Assembly: GCF_022809115.1 (NCBI RefSeq) | Contig: NZ_JALGBH010000001.1 | Coordinates: forward strand, 558,001-622,000 | Direction of reading: 5' to 3' | From: Pedobacter montanisoli | GTDB taxonomy: Bacteria > Bacteroidota > Bacteroidia > Sphingobacteriales > Sphingobacteriaceae | Length of the DNA: 64,000 nt | Position numbers and translations under genes: made by a program | Shown: in pieces, positions 1-9,147 of the stretch | Layout of the letters: each line of letters begins with the position of its first letter | Position numbering within the stretch: position 1 is the stretch's first letter | Notes under the pieces: generated by a model | Database searches by the model: none | The model's input: only the letters and a program-made list of their open reading frames with translations | What the model was told of the DNA's origin: nothing

Positions 1-422
1 TTGCTCTTATCTTGGGAAATCAAAAAGCTATAACCTTTTTTTGGGCCTTTTTCGCTATACAATTCTAATTGTTTTCCGCTCTTTCTGATCTGATCAAATG
101 CCTCTTTTATCCGGTCAGCAGGAACAGGAATGATCTCCTTATATCGCTTGTCTCTATTTGTATATTCTACAATCAGTTGCTGAGGAATCAGGTTAAAGGG
201 AGTTAGTTCTGTAAGCTGTTCTTGTTTGGCTACAGGAATAAAATCATCAGACGTGAGTAATAATGCTGCTTCAATTTTTATCGAATCGGTTTCTTGAACC
301 TGTAATAACGCATTATAGTAATATCTGCTCCAGGCGGCATATTTATAAATCTTTATACCTATACCTATTAGGAGCAGTATAGCCAGGGTAAAATAGATCT
401 TGTTGGTAAGGTTAATCTTCAT
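1..422 (-). CDS. Hypothetical membrane-anchored protein, C-terminus beyond window
   Basis: An open frame starts with ATG at 422 on the minus strand and runs off the left edge, so about 140 N-terminal residues are visible. The protein begins MKINLTNKIYF, followed by one hydrophobic segment (about residues 11-24) that could be a signal anchor, then a mixed polar region with the stretch PQQLIVEYTNRDKRYKEI and a charged tail. It starts three bases after the stop of the downstream small membrane-protein gene, which suggests co-transcription. I do not recognise the family. A loose resemblance to DUF2931-type proteins in the PxxLxVEY part is not enough for a name. Confidence 0.6.
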   Translation of the reverse strand, partial: MKINLTNKIYFTLAILLLIGIGIKIYKYAAWSRYYYNALLQVQETDSIKIEAALLLTSDDFIPVAKQEQLTELTPFNLIPQQLIVEYTNRDKRYKEIIPVPADRIKEAFDQIRKSGKQLELYSEKGPKKGYSFLISQDKS

Positions 423-425
423 CTG

Positions 426-734
426 TTAATGCACAAATGCCTGAGCCAAATTAAAAACATAAATCATAAAAACCACAAGAATTACACTAATGATCAAAGC
501 AATGGCAAAAAACCATTTCCCCCGGTTATAGCCTTTGCCATGGTAACTAACTGCATATAGAAAAACTAAGCATGTTATTCCTATAGAGATATAGACAATA
601 TTTAGATACACCTGGTCTTCTGTCAGTTTTCCTATGGTTAAAAACATAACCATCAACAGCAGGTTTACCACGATCATTAAAATAGAAATATCGCTGTTCT
701 TCCTTTTAAGTTTTTGCTGTTCTATTTCTTCCAT
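426..734 (-). CDS. Small three-helix membrane protein, unknown function
   Basis: This 102-residue protein has a charged N-terminus (MEEIEQQKLKRKNSD) and three hydrophobic segments near residues 16-36, 42-62 and 74-96, so it should be an inner-membrane protein with short loops. No motif or conserved polar residue in the helices points to a function. It lies 6 bp downstream of the comM-like gene and 3 bp upstream of the partial gene at the window edge, all on the minus strand, which looks like one transcription unit. The coding call rests on the clean ATG start, tight spacing and typical membrane-protein composition. Confidence 0.7.
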   Translation of the reverse strand: MEEIEQQKLKRKNSDISILMIVVNLLLMVMFLTIGKLTEDQVYLNIVYISIGITCLVFLYAVSYHGKGYNRGKWFFAIALIISVILVVFMIYVFNLAQAFVH

Positions 735-740
735 TTTTTA

Positions 741-2279
741 TTATCCTGCCCAGTTTTCACGATCTAAGCTACGGTAATTAATGGCTTCCGCCAAATGTTC
801 CATTTCAATCGTTTCAGAGCTGGCAAGGTCTGCAATGGTTCTGGCTACTTTTAATATTCTATCATAAGCTCTTGCAGATAAGCTTAGTTTTTCCATAGCC
901 TGTTTGATCAGATTTTTACCTGTTTCATCGATTTCACAGACATTTCTCACCATGGCCGAGTTCATTTGTGCATTTGCATACAAACCTTCGTGAACTTTAA
1001 ACCTTTGATGTTGCAATACTTTGGCTTTAATTACTCTTTCTCTTATCGCTTTACTTGATTCGGCTTTGGCAGAAGAAGAGAGTTCTGAAAAATTTACAGG
1101 TGTTACTTCCACATGCAGATCTATCCGGTCTAATAATGGCCCCGAAACCTTACTCAGATATTTTTGCACCACTCCCGGAGCACAGATACATTCTTTTTCA
1201 GGATGATTAAAAAATCCACAAGGACATGGATTCATTGAGGCAACCAGCATAAAGTTTGCCGGATAATCTACAGAAAATTTAGCTCTTGAAATATTTACTT
1301 TCCGATCTTCTAGGGGTTGCCGCATTACTTCTAAAACCGTTCTTTTAAATTCGGGCAGTTCATCTAGAAAGAGTACACCATTATGTGCGAGAGATATTTC
1401 CCCAGGGCTGGGATGTGCACCGCCACCAACTAAAGCCACATCAGATATAGTATGATGCGGTGCCCTGAAAGGGCGCTCTGCAAGTAAAGAGCTACTTACA
1501 GCTAACTTACCTGCCACCGAATATATTTTGGTACTTTCAAGAGCTTCCTGCAAAGTTAAAGGAGGTAAAATAGAAGGCAAACGCTTAGCCAGCATTGTTT
1601 TTCCAGCTCCCGGCGGTCCTATTAAGATTACATTATGGCCTCCGGCTGCTGCAATTTCAAGTGCTCGCTTTATGTTTTCCTGACCTCTTACATCTGCAAA
1701 ATCCTGTTCAACATCATTAACTTCATCAAAAAAAGCTTTTCGGGTATCTATTTTAAGTGGCTCAGGTTTTTCTTTATGAGAAAAGAAATTGATCACATCA
1801 CTTAAAGTCTCCATTCCAAACACATCGATATTATTTACAATTGCTGCTTCACGGGCATTTTGTTTAGGTAATATAAAGCCTTTGTATCCTTCTTTACGGG
1901 CTTGTATTACAATAGGTAATGCACCAGCTATGCTTTGTAATCCTCCATCTAGCGAAAGCTCACCCATGATCATGTAATCTGCTAATTCATCTGCATTGAT
2001 CTGCCCCGAAGCCGCCAAAATACCAATGGCTATGGGAAGATCGTACGCAGAGCCTTCTTTTCTAATATCTGCAGGAGCCAGATTTACCAGTATCTTTTGT
2101 CTCGGCATATGAAACCCAGATATACGGATGGCACTTTCAACCCTGAAAAGGCTTTCTTTTACCGCATTATCGGGCAACCCTACTACATAATATTTGCTCC
2201 CCCCACCTACACTTACTTCAATCGTAATTGTTAATGCATCCACTCCGCAGAGTGCGCTACCAAAAGTTTTAACAAGCAT
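741..2279 (-). CDS. comM: YifB/ComM-family Mg chelatase-like AAA+ ATPase
   Basis: The 512-residue protein has the family layout: an N-terminal ChlI/Lon-S5-like domain (about 1-170, containing VGLPDNAVKES and NLAPADIRKEGSAYDLP), a central AAA+ domain with Walker A GPPGAGKT at 221-228 and Walker B GVLFLDELPEF, and a C-terminal Mg_chelatase_C region. A Cys-rich insert (NPCPCGFFNHPEKECIC) typical of YifB proteins is present. Family knowledge: ComM is a hexameric helicase promoting branch migration during natural transformation; in non-competent bacteria the role is less clear. Length matches the usual 500-515 residues. No other competence gene lies nearby, so a role in DNA uptake is only inferred. 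ATG start at 2279. Confidence 0.93.
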   Translation of the reverse strand: MLVKTFGSALCGVDALTITIEVSVGGGSKYYVVGLPDNAVKESLFRVESAIRISGFHMPRQKILVNLAPADIRKEGSAYDLPIAIGILAASGQINADELADYMIMGELSLDGGLQSIAGALPIVIQARKEGYKGFILPKQNAREAAIVNNIDVFGMETLSDVINFFSHKEKPEPLKIDTRKAFFDEVNDVEQDFADVRGQENIKRALEIAAAGGHNVILIGPPGAGKTMLAKRLPSILPPLTLQEALESTKIYSVAGKLAVSSSLLAERPFRAPHHTISDVALVGGGAHPSPGEISLAHNGVLFLDELPEFKRTVLEVMRQPLEDRKVNISRAKFSVDYPANFMLVASMNPCPCGFFNHPEKECICAPGVVQKYLSKVSGPLLDRIDLHVEVTPVNFSELSSSAKAESSKAIRERVIKAKVLQHQRFKVHEGLYANAQMNSAMVRNVCEIDETGKNLIKQAMEKLSLSARAYDRILKVARTIADLASSETIEMEHLAEAINYRSLDRENWAG

Positions 2280-2352
2280 TATTTAGATTATTTTATTCAA
2301 TATAAAAAAATATACTGAAAGTCAGCCATTTAAAAAAGTCTAACAAGAAAAA

Positions 2353-2376
2353 AAAGCTGCCCAAATGGGCAGCTTT
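2353..2376 (-). terminator. Intrinsic terminator of pfkA
   Basis: The arms AAAGCTGCCC (2353-2362) and GGGCAGCTTT (2367-2376) are perfectly complementary with a four-base loop. Read on the minus strand the hairpin is followed by a run of eight U residues. It lies 22 bp after the pfkA stop. Confidence 0.9.
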
Positions 2377-2397
2377 CATGAAAATATTTTGTGATTC

Positions 2398-3381
2398 TTA
2401 CATCGATAAAATTTCGGCCAGTTTTAACCATGCCGGAGTAATCTGTTCGGCATTGATATGTTTTATAGCTCCTGCAAATGGTGTAAAAATGATCTCTTTA
2501 TTTACCTGGCCAGCCATTACCCCAGCTTTGCCTTCTAAAAGACCTTCAACAGCTGCCACGCCTAAACGACTGGCTAAAACCCTGTCCATACAAGTAGGCT
2601 TACCTCCGCGTTGTATATGACCCAATACAGAAATACGGATATCATAGTTAGGGAATTTCTTCTCCAAAGCTTTGCCCACATTGTATGCACCTCCGGCTTC
2701 GTCACCTTCGGCTACTACAATAATTTTTGAAGCCTTATCCTTTCTTCCATTTTCTATGCGTTTAATCAGATCGCTTACTGCTGTTTTCGCTTCAGGAATC
2801 ATAATCGCTTCTGCTCCCACACCTATTCCGCTTCGAAGCGCTATCAGGCCGGAGTCACGTCCCATTACCTCAACAATAAATAAACGATCATGGGATTCTG
2901 CTGTATCTCTAATTCTGTCAACAGCATTTACAACCGTATTAATGGCCGTATCATAGCCAATGGTAAGGTCTGTACCCATTAAATCGTTGTCTATGGTTCC
3001 AGGCAAGCCCACAATTGGAAAATCATATTCCTGCGCAAATACATTTGCACCGGTAAAAGTTCCGTCTCCCCCTATCACAACCAAAGCATCTATCTCACTT
3101 TTTTTCAGGTTATCATAGGCTTTAGCGCGACCTTCCTTGGTTCTGAAAGCATCGCATCTGGCTGTTTTTAAAACTGTACCGCCGCGTTGTATAATATTAG
3201 CTACAGATTTACCATCCATCGGGATAAAATCTGCATTGATCAATCCATCATATCCCCTCAAAATTCCCGTCACTTTGAGCTCATGATATAAACTTGCTCT
3301 TACCACAGCCCTTATCGCTGCGTTCATGCCGGGAGCATCTCCTCCGGATGTCAATACGCCAATATTTTTTATTTTACTCAT
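2398..3381 (-). CDS. pfkA: ATP-dependent 6-phosphofructokinase
   Basis: This 327-residue protein is a full-length bacterial-type phosphofructokinase, which phosphorylates fructose 6-phosphate to fructose 1,6-bisphosphate in glycolysis. The N-terminal GGDAPG (13-18) binds nucleotide. GGDG (104-107) and PGTIDND (127-133) carry the glycines that mark ATP-dependent enzymes; pyrophosphate-dependent forms have GGDD and PKTIDND. Asp131 is the expected catalytic base. The ATG overlaps the end of the upstream dsbD-like gene by 8 bp, so the two are probably co-transcribed and translationally coupled, an odd functional pairing. A strong terminator follows. Confidence 0.97.
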   Translation of the reverse strand: MSKIKNIGVLTSGGDAPGMNAAIRAVVRASLYHELKVTGILRGYDGLINADFIPMDGKSVANIIQRGGTVLKTARCDAFRTKEGRAKAYDNLKKSEIDALVVIGGDGTFTGANVFAQEYDFPIVGLPGTIDNDLMGTDLTIGYDTAINTVVNAVDRIRDTAESHDRLFIVEVMGRDSGLIALRSGIGVGAEAIMIPEAKTAVSDLIKRIENGRKDKASKIIVVAEGDEAGGAYNVGKALEKKFPNYDIRISVLGHIQRGGKPTCMDRVLASRLGVAAVEGLLEGKAGVMAGQVNKEIIFTPFAGAIKHINAEQITPAWLKLAEILSM

Positions 3382-5080
3382 TAGCCGAATTAAATTTATC
3401 TACCCCGCTCTGTAAAAATGCTGCATATTCTTTCGCATTGAATATCGCTCCCTGAGCAGGTACAAGAGGATTTAACTGATGATCTACCAGAACATAATAA
3501 GGTTGCGAGTTGGCGCCATATTTAGTTGCCTGCAAATCCTGATTCCATCTACCTAAATCATCTGTTTCCCCTTTAAGGTAATTAGAAGAATGTACTTTTT
3601 CTGCAGGCATTTTTATAGAACGCTCATCTACATAAAGCTGAATTAGCACATATTTTTCTTTGATTATTTTTCCTACTTCTTGATCTATCCATACATCATC
3701 TTCCATTCTGCGACAATTTACACAAGTATGTCCTGTAAAATCTAGCATAATAGGTTTATTTACCTTTTTAGCAAATTCTATTCCTTCATCAAGATCAAAA
3801 AATACATTGAAACCATGAGGAGGGTGTAAAACTTCATCATGTTTTACTTTCTTAGGAAAATCCAAAGAAGCCTGAGATCCAGAAGAAGATGATCCGCCGC
3901 TACTCAAAATAAAATCCTGAGTATGCATAGGAGGTGCTAAACCACTTAATACTTTTACAGGTGCGCCCCATAAACCAGGCACCATATAAACCGCAAAAGA
4001 AATAGAGACAATAGCCAATAATAATCTTGGCACACTGATATAGTTCAAGGTACTGTCATGAGAAAATTTGAGTTTCCCCAGTAAATAAAAGCCCATCATG
4101 GCAAATATCACAATCCATAATACCAGGAATACTTCTCTGTCAAACCATCCCCAATGCCATACTAAATCAGCAGCCGATAAGAATTTCAATGCTAAAGCTA
4201 ACTCTAAGAAACCTAAGCAAACTTTTACACTGTTTAACCAACCACCTGATTTTGGCATACTGTTTAAGAAGCCCGGAAAAATAGCCGACAAAGTAAAGGG
4301 TAAAGCTAAGGCCAAGGCAAAACCAAACATGCCCATTGCCGGGGCTAAAACTTCACCCTTGGCACTAGCTTGTACCAACAAAGTACCTATAATTGGTCCG
4401 GTACATGAGAAAGAAACCAAGGCTAAAGAGGCGGCCATAAAAAAGATGCCGCCTAAACCTTTACTGTTATCTGCTTTCTGATCTATCTTATTCACAAAAG
4501 AACTTGGCAAAGTGATTTCAAAAGCACCAAAGAAAGAAACAGCAAAAACAACGAGCAATAAGAAGAATAAAATATTAAATATTCCACTACTACTCAGTTC
4601 ATTCAGTTTGGAAGAACCAAATAGAATTGTTATCAGCAAGCCTAAAACAACATAAATAACAATAATTGAAAGGCCATAAATTAATGCCTGTCCAATACCT
4701 TTTTGTTTACTTCCAGCCCTTTTGGTAAAATAACTTACGGTTAAAGGAACCATTGGAAAAATACAAGGCATCAGGAAAGCCAGAAATCCTCCCAGTAAGC
4801 CTTCTATAAAAGTATGCCATAAAGTTTGTTCTTTATTAGGCGCTGTTACGGTAGCCATAGCGTTTGCTGTATCAGCCGTTGCAGGAGCTTTCTTAACCGT
4901 ATCAGCTTTAATATTATTGGCAGCACTGTCTGCCGCAGAACCAATGGTTATAAAACCATCGTCATCGGCCTCTTGTACGGTAGTTGTATCTTTTTGTATA
5001 GATGAAGCAGCATAGGTATAATTCATGCTTACGCTGGTTAATAGAAGAATTAACAGCGCTACAAAGCTTAATTTTTTCAT
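3374..5080 (-). CDS. dsbD: DsbD-type thiol:disulfide interchange protein lacking the N-terminal alpha domain
   Basis: The 568-residue protein has a signal peptide (about 1-24), a low-complexity linker, an eight-helix DsbD transmembrane domain (about 85-380) with redox cysteines in LMPCIFP (C106) and SFSCTGP (C226), and a C-terminal thioredoxin-like domain with CVNC (C453, C456). Known role: electrons pass from cytoplasmic thioredoxin across the inner membrane to periplasmic partners. E. coli DsbD has an N-terminal nDsbD domain. Here its place is taken by an unstructured Ala/Thr/Asp-rich stretch, and a secreted nDsbD-like protein is encoded just upstream (5206-5655). The 3' end overlaps pfkA by 8 bp. 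A serine-rich linker (about 393-404) separates the membrane and thioredoxin parts. Confidence 0.92.
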   Translation of the reverse strand: MKKLSFVALLILLLTSVSMNYTYAASSIQKDTTTVQEADDDGFITIGSAADSAANNIKADTVKKAPATADTANAMATVTAPNKEQTLWHTFIEGLLGGFLAFLMPCIFPMVPLTVSYFTKRAGSKQKGIGQALIYGLSIIVIYVVLGLLITILFGSSKLNELSSSGIFNILFFLLLVVFAVSFFGAFEITLPSSFVNKIDQKADNSKGLGGIFFMAASLALVSFSCTGPIIGTLLVQASAKGEVLAPAMGMFGFALALALPFTLSAIFPGFLNSMPKSGGWLNSVKVCLGFLELALALKFLSAADLVWHWGWFDREVFLVLWIVIFAMMGFYLLGKLKFSHDSTLNYISVPRLLLAIVSISFAVYMVPGLWGAPVKVLSGLAPPMHTQDFILSSGGSSSSGSQASLDFPKKVKHDEVLHPPHGFNVFFDLDEGIEFAKKVNKPIMLDFTGHTCVNCRRMEDDVWIDQEVGKIIKEKYVLIQLYVDERSIKMPAEKVHSSNYLKGETDDLGRWNQDLQATKYGANSQPYYVLVDHQLNPLVPAQGAIFNAKEYAAFLQSGVDKFNSANE

Positions 5081-5128
5081 TTGTATATTAAAAAAACATC
5101 ATAAACTTAAGCTTACCCGTATAAAAAC

Positions 5129-5160
5129 TTTTGGTATGCAGCTAAAACCACATACCAAAA
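5129..5160 (-). terminator. Hairpin between the nDsbD-like gene and dsbD
   Basis: The arms TTTTGGTATG (5129-5138) and CATACCAAAA (5151-5160) pair perfectly around a 12-base loop. On the minus strand the second arm runs into GTTTTTATAC. This looks like an intrinsic terminator for the 5206-5655 gene, possibly leaky into dsbD. Confidence 0.7.
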
Positions 5161-5205
5161 AGTCTGTTCTTTAAAAAAACTAACGGGCAAACAATTTATT
5201 CCCGA

Positions 5206-5655
5206 TTATTTTACCGGAATGCTAAAAGAAACTTCAGCAGGAGGTAAGCATGAATGATCATTACATACCATATACTCTACTTTTCCTTTTACAACAGTAG
5301 TTCCTTTATTAAGCTTTACTTTTTGTTTAAAGATAACCTGATCTTCAAAATAACTCACATCCATTTTAAATACCTTTTCAAATTTGGTAATAGGTGTTGG
5401 TTCTTCTGTTTTACCAACCAAACTGTAATCAGCAGATTTGCTATAAGTAAAAATGGTTTTGTTTGGGCCACCTGGTTTTAAATTTTGAGAATACAGGTGC
5501 CAGCCATCATCAACTGTGGCTTTAATAAACAACGTAGCTTCATTTTTACCCGTTTTTTTAGCCATGTAAGACCATGAAACAGGATTTTCTAACTGTGCAA
5601 AAGCACCAATCGTGCTTAAAAGCACAAAGGTCAGAATTAAGGTGATTTTTTTCAT
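5206..5655 (-). CDS. Secreted DsbD alpha-domain protein (stand-alone nDsbD)
   Basis: This 149-residue protein has a clear signal peptide (MKKITLILTF to about residue 20, cut near AFA-Q). The remainder resembles the periplasmic immunoglobulin-like alpha domain of DsbD, with the motif GWHLYSQN and, near the C-terminus, the cysteine pair CNDHSC (C131, C136) followed by LPP, matching the redox pair and CYPP segment of E. coli nDsbD. It should accept electrons from the membrane DsbD encoded downstream and pass them to periplasmic thiol proteins. The two genes are separated by 125 bp with a hairpin and each has its own signal peptide, so this is domain fission, not a frameshift. Confidence 0.85.
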   Translation of the reverse strand: MKKITLILTFVLLSTIGAFAQLENPVSWSYMAKKTGKNEATLFIKATVDDGWHLYSQNLKPGGPNKTIFTYSKSADYSLVGKTEEPTPITKFEKVFKMDVSYFEDQVIFKQKVKLNKGTTVVKGKVEYMVCNDHSCLPPAEVSFSIPVK

Positions 5656-5733
5656 TTGTGTGTATTTTTAGTTTAAAGTGTGTTCTAACTAAGTTTTAAT
5701 TGTTGTCCAAAATAGAAAATATTGAATGAAAAA

Positions 5734-6507
5734 TCAATCTAAAAATTCTATTTCTTTAAAATTGAATTTCTTTATCTGTCTGTTTAAACAAGTAATATTT
5801 AATAAGCCATTATCATCTACATTACTTATTGTCCCCCTGAACTCCTGCCCTTGTGCTTTAAATAATGCTTCAGTCTGATATTTAAACAGATTTTTAATGT
5901 AATTTTCTTTGATCACCTGTATCTTATTTGCCTTAAGATTAAGATAATACTGCTCTATACCTCTACAAATCTGTGCCAAAACTTTGAGCCTATCAACATC
6001 ATGATGTAAAATTTGATTCATAGATATAGCCTTAGATTGTATATGAGTGTCAAAAATCTGCTGATTTACATTAAGACCTATGCCAATAATGCTACTTTTT
6101 AACTGGTTGCCCGAAATGCTGTTTTCGATTAAAATTCCTCCCAGCTTTTTATGATTATAATAAATATCGTTAGGCCATTTTATTTGTGGTCTTTCAGGTA
6201 AAAAACTGGCTAATGCATTGCAAATAGCCAAGCTAACGATCATATTCAGAGAAAACTGGTTCACTGGCGACAAAAACCTTGGACACAAATAAATGCTAAA
6301 AGTCAGGTTTTTCCCGGGCTCCGCATGCCATACATTTTCTTGCTGACCTCTTCCGGCAAACTGATTGTCTGCCATAATTACAGTCCCTTCGGTTAATGGC
6401 TCAAAATTTGAAGCCATCTTTTTTAAATAATTATTCGTAGAATCAACGGATGATAATTTGATGAGATTTTGACCAACAAATAATGTAGAAAAAGTGTTAT
6501 TTTGCAA
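5734..6507 (-). CDS. birA: Biotin--[acetyl-CoA-carboxylase] ligase, no DNA-binding domain
   Basis: The 257-residue protein joins biotin to the carboxyl-carrier protein of acetyl-CoA carboxylase. The biotin/ATP-binding GRGQQ lies at 52-56 (the GRGRR-type loop), KWPND at 110-114 with the following KLGGIL, and a short SH3-like C-terminal domain ends the protein. There is no N-terminal helix-turn-helix, so this is a group I enzyme without the repressor function of E. coli BirA. The reading frame upstream closes with a stop at 6517-6519, and the only plausible start is a TTG at 6505-6507, giving MQNNTFSTLF. It is divergent from rsfS with 44 bp between the two starts. Confidence 0.93.
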   Translation of the reverse strand: MQNNTFSTLFVGQNLIKLSSVDSTNNYLKKMASNFEPLTEGTVIMADNQFAGRGQQENVWHAEPGKNLTFSIYLCPRFLSPVNQFSLNMIVSLAICNALASFLPERPQIKWPNDIYYNHKKLGGILIENSISGNQLKSSIIGIGLNVNQQIFDTHIQSKAISMNQILHHDVDRLKVLAQICRGIEQYYLNLKANKIQVIKENYIKNLFKYQTEALFKAQGQEFRGTISNVDDNGLLNITCLNRQIKKFNFKEIEFLD

Positions 6508-6551
6508 TTGTTGATTTTAATTTTTATGATTTACCAAAATTAATTGATTTG

Positions 6552-6926
6552 ATGATAAAAAAGAAAACCGAAGATCTATCAGCGATGCTTTCACAGATTG
6601 CCATACATGGCATACAAGAAAAAAAAGGAAAGGATATTGTTCGCTTAGATCTAAGGCAGGTGAATAGTGCTGTATCTGATTATTTTGTAGTCTGCAACGC
6701 AGATTCTTCTACTCAGGTTAGAGCCATTGCCGATAGTGTGGAGGATGAGATTTACAAATCGACACAAAGCGAACCTTGGCGTAAAGAGGGCTTTGAAAAC
6801 GCCGACTGGATAATTTTAGATTATTTAGATATCGTAGTCCATATTTTTAAAACAGAAAAAAGAGATTTTTATGGCATAGAAGAATTATGGGGTGATGCCG
6901 AAACTACCAGATTTAAAAGTGCCTAA
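6552..6926 (+). CDS. rsfS: Ribosome silencing factor RsfS
   Basis: The 124-residue protein belongs to the Iojap/DUF143 family, which binds ribosomal protein uL14 on the large subunit and blocks subunit joining when nutrients are short. Family segments visible are YFVVCNADSSTQVRAIAD, WRKEGFENADWIILDY and VVHIF, ending with FYGIEELWGDA. I place the start at the ATG 6552; a TTG lies just before it at 6549. The gene is 23 bp upstream of ftsH on the same strand, a pairing common in Bacteroidota, so both probably share a promoter in the short AT-rich gap after birA. Confidence 0.95.
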   Translation: MIKKKTEDLSAMLSQIAIHGIQEKKGKDIVRLDLRQVNSAVSDYFVVCNADSSTQVRAIADSVEDEIYKSTQSEPWRKEGFENADWIILDYLDIVVHIFKTEKRDFYGIEELWGDAETTRFKSA

Positions 6927-6949
6927 ACCAATAACACATAACTGAAACC

Positions 6950-9055
6950 ATGACACAAAATCAGGATAATAATAAAAAACCTAAACAGATTAAACGACTT
7001 CCCAACATTCCGAAAAAGCCTCAAAAATCACCTAAATTCAATATTTTTTGGGTATATGCAACCATCATTATCGGTTTATTGGTCTTCAATTTCATGTTTA
7101 ACAGCAGTGATCTGAAAACCATTAGCTATAAAGAGTTTGAGCAAAACATGCTTTTACCCGGGGATGTTAAACAGATTGTAGGCTACCGTTCTTCTGACGG
7201 TGAAACCTATACGGGAGAGATTTATTTAAAAGAGGGTAAAAATGAAGACCCTAAGTTCAAAAAATACGTTAACAATGGCGCTTTATCCATCAGTAAAAAT
7301 GGGCCTATTGCCAAAATTGTTACAACCACATCTGAATCGTTAGAGAAAAAACTAGCTGAATCTCAAAAAGACATGCCACCTGCAGAGCAGATTACCATAA
7401 CTGCTTCTTCTAAATCAAGTCCGTGGTTAAATATATTCTTACAGATTGTACTTCCGGTATTGCTTTTTGCAGGTTTATGGATCTTTATGTTACGTCGTAT
7501 GAGCGGTGGCGGCGGCGGTGGCGGTGGCCAGATTTTCAACATTGGTAAATCTAAAGCTACCTTGTTTGATAAAGAAAGTCAGGTTAACATTACTTTTAAT
7601 GATGTTGCCGGGCTTGAAGAAGCCAAAACCGAAGTAATGGAAATTGTAGATTTCCTTAAAAACCCTAAAAAATACACCAATTTAGGAGGTAAAATTCCTA
7701 AAGGCGCCTTATTGGTGGGTTCTCCGGGTACTGGTAAAACCTTATTGGCTAAAGCTGTTGCAGGCGAAGCTCAGGTACCTTTCTTTTCCTTATCAGGTTC
7801 TGATTTTGTGGAGATGTTTGTAGGTGTGGGTGCTTCCCGTGTACGTGATTTGTTTAAACAGGCTAAAGATAAAGCGCCATGTATCATCTTTATTGATGAG
7901 ATTGATGCAATTGGTCGTGCCCGTGGCAAAAACAGTGTGATGGGTGGTAATGATGAACGTGAGAACACATTAAACCAGTTATTGGTTGAAATGGATGGCT
8001 TTGGCACAGACTCTGGTATCATTATCCTTGCAGCAACCAACAGACCTGATGTGTTAGACTCTGCTTTAATGCGTCCGGGACGTTTTGACAGGCAGATCTC
8101 TATTGATAAACCAGACTTGGTTGGTCGTGAGCAAATCTTTAAAGTTCACCTTAAACCCGTTAAAATTGCACCTGATGTTGATGCTAAAAAACTTTCTGCA
8201 CAAACTCCGGGATTTGCAGGTGCTGAAATTGCCAACGTTTGTAATGAAGCTGCATTAATTGCTGCACGTAAAAACAAACAAATGGTTGATATGCAGGATT
8301 TTCAAGATGCTATTGACCGTGTAATTGGTGGTTTAGAGAAAAAGAACAAAATTATATCTCCTGAAGAGAAAAGAATTGTGGCTTACCACGAGGCAGGACA
8401 TGCTATTGCCGGCTGGTTCTTAGAACATGCAAATCCACTAGTAAAAGTATCTATTGTACCGAGGGGTGTTGCAGCTTTAGGTTATGCCCAATATTTGCCT
8501 AAAGAACAGTTTTTATATACCACAGAACAGTTAATGGACGATATGTGTATGACTATGGGTGGACGTGTTGCTGAGGATATTGTTTTCGGTAAAATATCAA
8601 CCGGAGCTTTAAGCGATCTTGAACATATTACACGTATTGCTTATGGAATGGTAAAAATCTATGGTATGAATAAAGAAGTTGGAAATGTATCTTTTTACGA
8701 TCCACATGCCGAATATAGTTTTGATAAACCTTATTCTGATAAAACGGCTGAAATGATCGATACTGAGGTACGTAAATTATCTAACGAAGTTTATGAACGT
8801 ACCACAGCTTTATTACTTGAAAAACGTGAAGGGTTAGAGAAACTTGCTCAAAAACTGTTAGAGAAAGAAATTCTTTTCCAAACCGATTTAGAAGACATCT
8901 TAGGTAAACGTCCTTTTGATACCAGAACCACATACGATGAGTTTGTGAACGGTGACATACCAAAAGATGTAGAAAAACCAGTTGAAATGGTTCCCGGAGA
9001 TACTCCTGTAGTAGAACATATTACAGAGAATAACCCGCAACAAGAAGAAAACTAA
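6950..9055 (+). CDS. ftsH: ATP-dependent zinc metalloprotease FtsH
   Basis: This 701-residue membrane protease degrades misfolded membrane proteins and selected soluble ones. Two transmembrane helices (about 32-50 and 160-181) flank a periplasmic domain. A glycine-rich linker (about 186-193) leads to the AAA+ domain with Walker A GSPGTGKT at 257-264, Walker B ending DEID at 316-319 and the second region of homology [17 protein letters not shown]. The protease domain has HEAGH at 480-484, with the third zinc ligand expected in SDLEH. The C-terminus carries a long acidic extension. The N-terminus has a proline/lysine-rich tail that is longer than in E. coli FtsH. Confidence 0.97.
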   Translation: MTQNQDNNKKPKQIKRLPNIPKKPQKSPKFNIFWVYATIIIGLLVFNFMFNSSDLKTISYKEFEQNMLLPGDVKQIVGYRSSDGETYTGEIYLKEGKNEDPKFKKYVNNGALSISKNGPIAKIVTTTSESLEKKLAESQKDMPPAEQITITASSKSSPWLNIFLQIVLPVLLFAGLWIFMLRRMSGGGGGGGGQIFNIGKSKATLFDKESQVNITFNDVAGLEEAKTEVMEIVDFLKNPKKYTNLGGKIPKGALLVGSPGTGKTLLAKAVAGEAQVPFFSLSGSDFVEMFVGVGASRVRDLFKQAKDKAPCIIFIDEIDAIGRARGKNSVMGGNDERENTLNQLLVEMDGFGTDSGIIILAATNRPDVLDSALMRPGRFDRQISIDKPDLVGREQIFKVHLKPVKIAPDVDAKKLSAQTPGFAGAEIANVCNEAALIAARKNKQMVDMQDFQDAIDRVIGGLEKKNKIISPEEKRIVAYHEAGHAIAGWFLEHANPLVKVSIVPRGVAALGYAQYLPKEQFLYTTEQLMDDMCMTMGGRVAEDIVFGKISTGALSDLEHITRIAYGMVKIYGMNKEVGNVSFYDPHAEYSFDKPYSDKTAEMIDTEVRKLSNEVYERTTALLLEKREGLEKLAQKLLEKEILFQTDLEDILGKRPFDTRTTYDEFVNGDIPKDVEKPVEMVPGDTPVVEHITENNPQQEEN

Positions 9056-9075
9056 GTTTTAATAACTATATTGAG

Positions 9076-9108
9076 CAGGCAGACATTTAAAAATGTTTGC
9101 CTGTTTTT
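9076..9108 (+). terminator. Intrinsic terminator of rsfS-ftsH
   Basis: The arms CAGGCAGACATTT (9076-9088) and AAATGTTTGCCTG (9091-9103) pair over 13 positions with one G-T, followed by TTTTT. The T-run overlaps the -33 box of the next promoter. Confidence 0.9.
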
Positions 9109-9137
9109 GTATAGATCAAATGCCTTGCCTACATTTG
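9106..9137 (+). promoter_or_regulatory. Bacteroidota-type promoter for the LUD gene
   Basis: A TTTG -33 box (9106-9109) and a TACATTTG -7 box (9130-9137) are spaced by 20 bp, a textbook match to the TTTG/TAnnTTTG consensus of this phylum. The start codon is 10 bp past the -7 box, so the leader should be very short. Confidence 0.75.
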
Positions 9138-9147
9138 AAAAATATTC

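Noticed and set aside
3374..5655. Possible frameshift splitting one dsbD gene
   Set aside because: Both parts have their own ATG and signal peptide, and 125 bp with a hairpin separates them, so this is two genes.
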